Assembly: GCA_964505325.1 (NCBI GenBank) | Contig: CAZDHT010000171.1 | Location: forward strand, 1-11,914 | DNA: 11,914 nucleotides | Direction of reading: 5' to 3' | Source of the DNA: CAZDHT01 sp964505325 | GTDB taxonomy: Bacteria; Planctomycetota; PUPC01 | Part shown: piece by piece, positions 5,667 to 11,914 of the stretch | How the letters are laid out: the number at the start of each line of letters is the position of its first letter | How positions within the stretch are numbered: position 1 is the stretch's first letter | Position numbers and translations under genes: made by a program | Notes under the pieces: generated by a model | Told to the model about the DNA's origin: nothing | Database searches by the model: none | The model's input: the letters and a program-made list of their open reading frames with translations, nothing else

Positions 5667-7139
5667 TCAGTCGGCCGACGTTTCGCCCCGGTCCGCTCTG
5701 AAGATGTCGATCTTGCGCCAGGCGTCGCTGGTAAGACGCCAGAAGGTGATGGAGCCCGCCACGGCGATGTACAGGGTCACCGCAAGCCAGGCACCCGCCA
5801 CGCCCATCTTGAGGACGAACACGAACACCATCGCCAGCGGAATGAACATCAGCCACGTGCAGCCGATGGTGACGAACATCGGGAACCGCGTGTCGCCGGC
5901 GCCTTTGAGCGCGCCGTAGGACATGATGAAGAGCGCGTCGAACGCCTGGAACATCGCGGCGAAGATGAGCATCGTGCCGCCCATCCGGATGATCCCCTCG
6001 CCCGTGCCTCGCCTGCAAAAGAGGCCGATCAGCGGCCGCCGAAACAGCACGAACATGATGCCCATGAACACCATGAAGCCGACGCCCACTGCCACCGCCC
6101 GATACGCGCGACGCTTCGCCCCGTCATGGTCGCCCATCCCGATGTGCTGGCCGACGATGGCCTGGATGCCGATGTTCAGCCCAATCACCGGCATGAACGA
6201 CATGTGCAGGATCTGGATGGTCGCATTCTGCGCGGCGAGAGCATCCTTGCCAAGGCTGCCGATGACCTTCATCACGAACAGCGTCCAACTGGCGTTCTCA
6301 AGGGACCAGGTCAGCCCCGCCGGGATGCCGAAGCGAATCATCCGCCACATCTTGGTGAGGTCGAGGCCCCAGGCCGCGCGTGAGCCGTACGCACGATGCG
6401 TGGGGCCGCTGAGAAACGCTCCGAACATCAGCACCGCCTGGAAGCAACTGGCCAGGACCGTTGCGATGGCGGCGCCCTCGATGCCCATCTCGCGCACGCC
6501 GAGCTTGCCGAAGATGAGGATGTAGTTCAGCGCCACGTTCACCGCGCCGCCGATCACCGCGGTGATCATCGGCACCACGGGCCGCTTGGTCGCCTGGTAG
6601 AAGGCGGACAGGGCGTAAATGAACCCGACGGGCGCCACGCGGAACAGGCCGTAACGGAAGTACGTAATCTCGTGCTCCTGCACGTGCGGAGCGTGGTCCG
6701 CCCACGCGAAGATGGCCGGTGCCAGCGGGCGCAGCAGGAGGGCCGCCGCTCCCCAGATGAACGCCAGGTAAACCGCCTGCCACACGTAACGGGGCGCGTC
6801 GCGCCGCCGGCCCCGGCCCATGCTCTGCCCCACGAACGTGTTGGCGATGGACAGCGTCCCCATCAGCAGCGAGCCGATGAGGAACAGGCAGCTCGAGGCC
6901 GCGCCGACCGCCGACAACTCCGGCTGGCTGTGCCAGCCCACCATCATCACGTCGGCGAATTGCATCGCCGTGTACGACAGCATCGTCACGATAATGGGGA
7001 ACGACAGCCAGAGCACCTCGCCCAACTCGCGCCAGCCGTTGGCCGCGGGCGCGAGTTCCGGCACCGGCCCCGGCACCGGCATAGGATCCGGCGCCGGCAC
7101 GGGAAGATCGGGGCTGTCCTGTCGGATCTCGTCGCTCAT
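5667..7139 (-). CDS. MATE family multidrug/metabolite efflux transporter
   Basis: This 490-residue integral membrane protein has the length and pattern of two six-helix halves expected for MATE transporters, which export drugs or metabolites in exchange for Na+ or H+. Hydrophobic helices run from about residue 40 (LWLSFPIIVTMLSYTAMQFADVMMVG) to about 470. Family-typical segments are visible: NTFVGQSMGRG (100-110), the PVVPMITAVIGGAVNVALNY helix, the second-half NIGIQAIVGQHIG repeat of the QxxG pattern, and ALKGAGDTRFPM. The substrate is not predictable. The N-terminus is unusual: residues 12-31 are a proline-rich P-V-P/P-A-P run encoded by a GC-rich simple repeat (about 7045-7105). The ATG at 7139 lacks a clear ribosome binding site but is only 11 bp after the DMT gene, which suggests translational coupling within one operon. 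Confidence 0.92.
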   Translation of the reverse strand: MSDEIRQDSPDLPVPAPDPMPVPGPVPELAPAANGWRELGEVLWLSFPIIVTMLSYTAMQFADVMMVGWHSQPELSAVGAASSCLFLIGSLLMGTLSIANTFVGQSMGRGRRRDAPRYVWQAVYLAFIWGAAALLLRPLAPAIFAWADHAPHVQEHEITYFRYGLFRVAPVGFIYALSAFYQATKRPVVPMITAVIGGAVNVALNYILIFGKLGVREMGIEGAAIATVLASCFQAVLMFGAFLSGPTHRAYGSRAAWGLDLTKMWRMIRFGIPAGLTWSLENASWTLFVMKVIGSLGKDALAAQNATIQILHMSFMPVIGLNIGIQAIVGQHIGMGDHDGAKRRAYRAVAVGVGFMVFMGIMFVLFRRPLIGLFCRRGTGEGIIRMGGTMLIFAAMFQAFDALFIMSYGALKGAGDTRFPMFVTIGCTWLMFIPLAMVFVFVLKMGVAGAWLAVTLYIAVAGSITFWRLTSDAWRKIDIFRADRGETSAD

Positions 7140-7150
7140 AGCGGATTATT

Positions 7151-8059
7151 CTACAGCAGCTTATCGAGGTTGACCAGCACGGCCGCGAGGACGCCCAGCC
7201 CCAGCATGACGAATAACGCCGGTCTGACCTTCTCGCCGAAGAAGGCGACGGACGCCACGGCGCTGGTCAGAATCGCCGCGATGCTGCTCAGAGTGAAGAT
7301 GACCGCGGCGTCGATGTGGGCGCACTCGGCGATCGCCCAGAGCCCGGCCATCGAGCCGAGCGCCGCGATCAGCCCGCACCATAGCCACGGCACGAACCGC
7401 GCCCGCTCACGCCAACCCACCAGCACCTCGACCAGACACGGCACGCCGATGGTCAGGTACTCCCACAGCATGAACACGTCGCGGAACTCGCGCATCATGT
7501 TCGAGCTCCGGCCGACCCGGCTGGCGCCCAGCTCCTTCACGGCAATAAACGACACCCCGTTGATGACGAAGATCACGAACAGCACGAGGCCGTAGGCGCC
7601 GCGGCTCCTGCGCCGGCCGCCCTCCCCGGCGCCTGGCGCGGGCGCCGGCTGCTGCGCCGAGCCGGCCAGCACGCACAGCACCCCGGCCGCCACCCCCGCA
7701 CAGCGGTACCACGCGGCCGACTCGCCCAGGAAGATCCACGCGTACACCGTCGCCGGGACGAAGCCGACTGACACCGCGCACCACAGCGGCGAGAGCGGCC
7801 CCATCTCTAACGCCAGGCGTACGAACCGGATGGTCAGATATTGCGTCAGCCCCGTGATGATACCGAGGGCGACGACCTTGGTGGGTGTGCCTTCCGGCCA
7901 GAACCCGCCCGCCGCGATACCGAAGCACAGGCTCCCCGCGACTCCGATGACCAGCGCCGCCTGGATCGGCCGCACCCCGCGCGGCTGGCCCAGCCGATAG
8001 CCGATCCCGATGAAGGCGAAGCTGGCCCCGGCAAACGCGGCAAGAAGGAGATCAGACAT
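7151..8059 (-). CDS. EamA/DMT superfamily transporter
   Basis: This 302-residue membrane protein has two EamA-like halves, each of about five helices: residues 1-135 and 155-302, joined by a hydrophilic linker rich in P, A, G and R (138-154). The segments FLGES (110-114) and FFGEK (273-277), near the ends of the two halves, are the internal-repeat hallmark of drug/metabolite transporters, which export amino acids, nucleotides or drugs or act as permeases. No substrate can be assigned. It starts 17 bp after the ileS stop codon and ends 11 bp before the MATE start on the same strand, so the three genes very likely share a transcript. No good ribosome binding site precedes ATG 8059. The operon order suggests cotranscription only; I see no functional link between the transporters and ileS. 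Confidence 0.85.
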   Translation of the reverse strand: MSDLLLAAFAGASFAFIGIGYRLGQPRGVRPIQAALVIGVAGSLCFGIAAGGFWPEGTPTKVVALGIITGLTQYLTIRFVRLALEMGPLSPLWCAVSVGFVPATVYAWIFLGESAAWYRCAGVAAGVLCVLAGSAQQPAPAPGAGEGGRRRSRGAYGLVLFVIFVINGVSFIAVKELGASRVGRSSNMMREFRDVFMLWEYLTIGVPCLVEVLVGWRERARFVPWLWCGLIAALGSMAGLWAIAECAHIDAAVIFTLSSIAAILTSAVASVAFFGEKVRPALFVMLGLGVLAAVLVNLDKLL

Positions 8060-8076
8060 GAGGGGCTGTCCGCCGC

Positions 8077-11000
8077 TCAGGCCGGGGTGATGGAGAGCTT
8101 GACCTCGGAGCCGCCGACCTTGGCGACCCGGTCCGGCTCGTCGAGCAGGCCGCGATCGAGGCTCAGCGCCAGCGTCTCGGCCTGGATGTACTCCGCCCAG
8201 CTCTCCACGGCGGCGGCCAGCGTCTCGTCCACCGTGTCGAAGCGGAGCCGGATGCGGTCGCTCATCTCCAAGTCGGCGTCCTTGCGGAGCTGCTGGACGT
8301 GGCGGACGACGTCGCGGGCCATCCCCTCGGCGATCAGTTCGTCGGTCAGCTCGGTCTTCAGCGCCACGGCGAACGCGTGCTCCTCGGCGCCTGCGAACTT
8401 ATCCGGCCAGACGCGCTCGACCACCACATCTTCCGACATCACGTGGACTTCTTCGCCGTCGATGTCAACCGCCAGACCCTCGGGCTGCTTGACGCCGCTG
8501 ACCACGTCGGCGGGGGCCATCCCCGCCAGCGCCGCCGCCACCTTGCCCGCCGCCTTGCCGAGCCTCGGCCCGAGCTTCGCCATGTCCGGCCGAACCTTGT
8601 ACTCGAGCACGTCGTCGAGGTTCTCGCGGACCGTCAGCGACTTGACGTTGAGCTCTTCGAGGACCTGCCCCTGGAAGCGCCCGACGCCGGCGCGGATCGC
8701 CGAATCCGCCGAGGCCACGACGATCTCGCTCAACGGCTGGCGCACGCGAAGCCCCTTCGCCTGGCGCACGCCCAGCGCCGCCGACACCACTTCCGTTACC
8801 GCGTTCATCTGCTTCGACAGCGCCTCGTCGATCAGCGACTCGTCCGCCTGCGGATACGCGCACAGATGGATGCTCTCCGGCGCGTCGGCCGTGGCACGGC
8901 CATCCTGGCCGTGATCGCTCACGGGCGAGACGCCCTTGCCACGGACCAGGTTCTGATAGATCCGCTCGGTCACGAAGGGACAGATCGGCGCGATAAGCTT
9001 GCAGAGCGTGACTAACGAAGTATATAGCGTTTGATATGCCGCCAGCTTGTCGCGGTCGTTCTCGTCCTTGCTGCGCCAGAACCGCCGCCGGTTGCGCCGC
9101 ACGTACCAGTTCGACAGGCCGTCGATGAACCGCTCCGCCTGCTCGACGAACCCGTACATCAGGTAGCTGTCGAAGCTGTCGTGCGCGTGCCGGACCAGCA
9201 GTTGCAGGTTCGAGAGGAGCCAGCGGTCGATGTCCTGCCGCTCCGCCACCGGCACCGGCTCCGCCTTCGGGTCGAATCCGTCGAGCCGCGCGTAATTCGC
9301 CAGAAACGCGTACACGTTCCACAGCGTGTTGAACACCTTCCGCTCGATCTCCGCCCCGGCCCGGTAGCCGAAGTTGAGATTGTTGACGGGATTGTGTCGG
9401 CAGAAGATCCAGCGCATCACGTCCACGCCCATCTTTTCCGCCGCCTCTTCGAACCAGATGGCGTTGCCGGCCGACTTGTGCATCTCCATCCCGTGCTCGT
9501 CCCGCACCAGCGCGTGGCCGAGCAGCGTCTTGAACGGCGGGATGTTCTCCATCATCGTCGACATCGCCAGCATCGCGTAGAACCAGTTGCGGAACTGCCC
9601 CGGAAAGCACTCCGTCACCAGGTCCGCCGGGATCCACTGCGACCAGTACTCCCGGTCGCTGTTGTACTTGACCGTCGAATAGGCGACGATCCCGGCGTCG
9701 AGCCACGGATTGCCGACGTCTTTGATGCGGCTGACTTCCTTCCCGCACTTCTCGCAGCGGAGCCTCACCGCGTCGATGTGCGGCCGGTGCGGGCTCCGGC
9801 CCTCAAACTCCTCCCAGCCGGCGACCGCCCGCTCCCGAAGCTCCTCCTTGCTGCCGATCACGTCGAACCATCCGCACTCGCATTCCCAGATCGGCAGCGC
9901 CAGACCCCAGTACCGCTTCTTCGAGATCATCCAGTCGCGCATGTTGTTCAGCCAGTCCAGCTCGCGCGCCTCGCCCCACTCGGGAATCCATCGGACCTGC
10001 TTCGCGACCTGTTTGATCTCGTCGCGCCACGACATCTCGATGTACCACTCGTGCACGTTGCGGTAGAGCAGCGGCGTGCTGCAGCGCCAGCAGTGCGGAT
10101 AGCTGTGGACGTATGGCTCGCTCTTGTAGAAGGCCCCCTTCTCTTTCAGGCTCTCGTAGACCGCGTCCTTGACGTCGCCGGCGAACTTGCCCGTCAGAAA
10201 GCCGTATCCGTCGACGTACACGCCCGACTCGTCGAGCGGCGCCAGCACGGGCAGCCCGATCTCGCGGCCCAGGTCGAAGTCTTCCTTGCCGCAGCCGGGC
10301 GCCATGTGCACGATGCCCGTGCCCTCCGTCTCGCCCACCAGGTCCCACGCGACGACGCGGTGGGCGTCTTTGATCGCCGCCGCGGCGGGCAGCTCGTCGA
10401 ACGGGCCGTCGTACCCGAGCCCGACCAGCTCTACCCCGGGCACGTCGGCGATGAACTTGTAGTCGCCCTCCAACTGCTCCAGGCAGCCGCGGCCGAGGTA
10501 ATACGTCTCGCCGTTCTGCTCGACCTTCGAGTACACCAGCTCCGGATGCACGGCGCAGGCGACGTTCGCCGCAAGCGTCCACGGCGTCGTCGTCCACACG
10601 AGCAAATACTCGCCCTGCCCTGAGCCACTCGGCCCTGAGCTCGTGGCCGAAGGGCTTGTCGAAGGGCNNNNNNNNNNNNNNNNNNNNNNNNNNNNNNNNN
10701 NNNNNNNNNNNNNNNNNNNNNNNNNNNNNNNNNNNNNNNNNNNNNNNNNNNNNNNNNNNNNNNNNNNCCCTGCCCTGAGCCACTCGGCCCTGAGCTCGTG
10801 GCCGAAGGGCTTGTCGAAGGGCTCCCCTGCCCTGAGCTTGTCGAAGGGCTCCCCTGCCCTGAGCTTGTCGAAGGGTTGGTGGGGCGGGCATCCCTTCGGC
10901 TCCGCTCAGGGCGGGCCTGGCCGTGTTGATCCACGGGCGAGACGCCCGTGCCACGCCGTAAGCGGAACTTGACGACGACCGACGGGTCCTCGACCTCCTT

Positions 11001-11594
11001 GTACCCCTCGTGCATCTCCTGCTGGCTGATGCCCGTGCCGCAGCGCGGACACCACGGCATCGAGTCCGCCCCCTTGTAGATCAGCCCGCGGTCGTGACAC
11101 TTCTTCAGGAAGTGCCAGATCGTGTAGTTGTTCTCGTCCGTCATCGTGAAGTACGAGTCGTCCCAGTCCATCCAGTAGCCCAGGCGGATGGACTGCTCGG
11201 TCTGGATGGCGGAGTACTTGCGGACGCGCTCCTTGCACTTCTCGACGAACTCCGCGATGCCGTACGCCTCGATGTCGCGTTTGGTCTTGAAGTCAAGCTC
11301 CTTCTCCACCTCGACCTCGACCCACAGGCCCTGGCAGTCGAACCCGTTCTGGTAGCGCATGTGGTGCCCGGTCATCGCGTGGTAGCGGAGGAACGTGTCC
11401 TTGTACGTCCGGCCCCACGCGTGATGCACGCCCATCGGGTTGTTCGCCGTGATCGGCCCGTCGAGGAACGACCAGATCGGCCCGTCGGCGTTCTGCGCCT
11501 TGAGCTTGCTGAACGTATCATTCTCCGCCCAGAACTTCAGGACCTCGTGCTCGGACGGGATCAGATTCGGTTGTGTTGGGACCGGCTCAAACAT
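8077..11594 (-). CDS. ileS: Isoleucyl-tRNA synthetase, with in-frame repeat insertions and an N gap
   Basis: This class I synthetase charges tRNA-Ile and proofreads valine. The N-terminal part shows FDCQGLWVEVEVEKELD (85-101) and PMGVHHAWG (53-61), where GVHH replaces HIGH as I recall for a known branch. After the gap come the editing-domain motifs WTTTPWTL and GTGIVHMAPGCGKEDFD, the zinc-type cysteine pairs CWRC and CEKC, PGQFRNWFYAML, and EMHKSAGN (9463-9486) in place of KMSKS with the second lysine kept. The anticodon-binding region follows, then the C-terminus. Repeats interrupt the frame at 10612-10958 and 8878-8940. As deposited, the 100-N gap shifts the frame. Merging the identical 55-bp flanks gives about 1120 continuous codons, about 1035 of them without the insertions, the usual size. 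ATG 11594 has only a weak GAGAG upstream. Confidence 0.93.
8878..8940 (-). repeat. In-frame 63-bp 'GKGVSPV..HGQDGRAT' repeat inside ileS
   Basis: This part of ileS encodes GKGVSPVSDHGQDGRATADA, between the conserved ERIYQNLVR and ESIHLCAYP segments where this family has a variable loop. The DNA carries two hairpins: CACGGCCATCCTGGCCGTG (8895-8913), and CACGGGCG-AGA-CGCCCTTG (8920-8938, one mismatch). The same hairpin and peptide pattern occur at 10912-10953. Its length of 21 codons keeps the frame. Similar 'GTGVSPV.HGQDARAT' peptides recur in planctomycete genomes (from memory; not checked here). Confidence 0.75.
10612..10958 (-). repeat. Compound repeat insertion in the ileS editing-domain linker
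   Basis: Between KFRL and EYLLVWTTTPW, where synthetases of this type have only about ten residues, lies a run of dispersed repeats. From the ileS 5' side it contains a perfect hairpin CACGGGCGAGACGCCCGTG (10932-10950) coding GTGVSPV, then CCCTTCGGCTCCGCTCAGGG (10892-10911), then two 27-bp tandem units containing CCCTGAGCTTGTCGAAGGG (10830-10848 and 10857-10875). Last comes a nested variant in which a CCCTGAGCTCGTGGCCGAAGGG-type unit sits inside a CCCTGAGC/CTTGTCGAAGGG unit (10773-10821). The 27-bp period equals nine codons and encodes a Ser/Thr/Gly/Pro-rich linker (PSTSSGQGS), so the repeat can expand or contract in frame. Confidence 0.85.
10668..10767. other. Assembly gap of exactly 100 N
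   Basis: A round 100-N spacer is the usual scaffolding placeholder, so the true gap size is unknown. The 55 bases before it (10613-10667) and after it (10768-10822) are identical. This suggests that two contig ends in the same repeat were not merged. Confidence 0.97.
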
Positions 11595-11637
11595 CAGAAG
11601 CTCTCACCACAGAGATCACAGAGACCGCGGAGCAGAC
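11595..11637. repeat. Short CACAGAG direct repeats in the ileS leader
   Basis: CCACAGAGATCACAGAGACC is a two-unit run of the CACAGAG word just upstream of the ileS ATG, with a further CACAGAGG at about 11749. Together with the nearby ACACGGATGGACACAGATG (11690-11708), this resembles low-complexity dispersed repeats seen in planctomycete and verrucomicrobial genomes (from memory). No function is evident. Confidence 0.45.
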
Positions 11638-11668
11638 CAACAACGCTCGATTCCCTCACCACGGCCTG

Positions 11669-11687
11669 CACTGAGCCTGTCGAAGTG
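11669..11687. repeat. Solo CACTGAGCCTGTCGAAGTG unit in the ileS leader
   Basis: This is a diverged member of the CCCTGAGCTTGTCGAAGGG family found inside ileS. The outer bases have changed on both sides together (CCCT/AGGG to CACT/AGTG), so the terminal stem is kept. Confidence 0.6.
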
Positions 11688-11811
11688 ATGACACGGATGG
11701 ACACAGATGCGCAATCGTCCTCGTCTTCCGCTTCTTGACCACAATAGCACAGAGGCAAACACGACCTGTCCTCCGAAGTCCCGACTCGTTGGAACGAAGG
11801 AGGAAGGGGGG

Positions 11812-11840
11812 ATTCTAGCGGCAGGGGCGGGCTAAGTCAA
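11812..11840 (-). promoter_or_regulatory. Candidate sigma-70 promoter of the ileS operon
   Basis: On the minus strand TTGACT (11840-11835, 5 of 6) and TAGAAT (11817-11812, 5 of 6) are separated by exactly 17 bp. Transcription would begin near 11805 and leave a leader of about 210 nt before ATG 11594. I see no T-box specifier/antiterminator structure in that leader, only short repeats. The rest of 11595-11852 holds no gene. The hairpin element copy begins 12 bp upstream of the -35 box. Confidence 0.65.
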
Positions 11841-11852
11841 GGAATGCGGCGG

Positions 11853-11914
11853 CTGAGTCATCCCCCGTTTTCGAGACGGGGCGAGGAGCGACAGCTCCGA
11901 GAATAGGCCCCGCC
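11853..11914 (-). repeat. Hairpin element, partial copy cut by the window end
   Basis: It begins CTGAGTCATCCCC, the common element terminus, and matches the reverse complement of 5589-5650 at 58 of 62 positions. It includes the CCCCGT/ACGGGG stem and the GGAGC-GACA-GCTCC hairpin. The rest of the copy should lie beyond the right edge of the window. Confidence 0.8.

Noticed and set aside
9031..10623. A 530-codon open frame on the plus strand within ileS
   Set aside because: It is an antisense shadow of the ileS coding sequence, with biased composition and no family signature.
10768..10875. CRISPR-like direct repeats
   Set aside because: The period is only 27 bp with about 8 bp of invariant spacer, the units lie in a coding frame, and there are no cas genes. 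It is a short tandem repeat.
10605..10961. ileS as a frameshifted pseudogene
   Set aside because: The frame change arises only from the arbitrary 100-N length. The identical flanks read in the correct frame on each side, and all downstream motifs are intact.
11595..11811. A T-box riboswitch in the ileS leader
   Set aside because: I could find neither the conserved T-box sequence nor a specifier/antiterminator arrangement; the leader holds short dispersed repeats instead.

Overview
The window looks like a high-GC chromosomal scaffold from an uncultured bacterium, most likely a planctomycete (Phycisphaerae-like). This is an inference. It rests on the large sigma-70-type factor with extra N-terminal helix-turn-helix modules, on the dispersed palindromic repeats (the 'GTGVSPV..HGQ' coding repeat and the CCCTGAGCTTGTCGAAGGG family), and on the GC-rich hairpin-string elements between genes. 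No rRNA, tRNA or CRISPR array was seen. A run of exactly 100 N at 10668-10767 shows that this is scaffolded draft sequence.

Layout. Positions 1-311 are a gene-free island of nested palindromes, followed by a leader with a plausible promoter. Two genes lie on the plus strand: a DegT/DnrJ/EryC1/StrS sugar aminotransferase (499-1596) and a tandem HD-GYP protein (1699-3003). The convergent minus-strand block carries a multi-HTH sigma factor (3608-5251, own extended -10 promoter) followed 39 bp later by a small flavin reductase-like protein (3056-3568), probably as one transcript. Positions 5395-5650 hold a 256-bp inverted-repeat-bounded, hairpin-rich element flanked by a perfect 10-bp direct repeat. 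Beyond it is a second minus-strand operon: ileS (8077-11594), an EamA/DMT transporter (7151-8059, 17 bp away) and a MATE transporter (5667-7139, 11 bp away). Its promoter-like sequence lies at 11812-11840, about 210 bp upstream of ileS. Another copy of the hairpin element starts at 11853 and runs off the window.

Most notable points. The hairpin element occurs in three places. Its two long copies (32-185 and 5395-5548) are inverted and match at 147 of 154 positions, and all seven differences fall outside the stems I could identify. The gene for isoleucyl-tRNA synthetase, normally essential, has been invaded in frame by two kinds of dispersed repeat at two sites, and it appears still to be open. 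The N gap in ileS is bounded by two identical 55-bp sequences; merging them gives one uninterrupted reading frame of about 1120 codons, so the gap is probably an assembly artefact.

I found no convincing new multi-gene defence or metabolic system. The novelty is in the repeat biology and in the architecture of the sigma factor.
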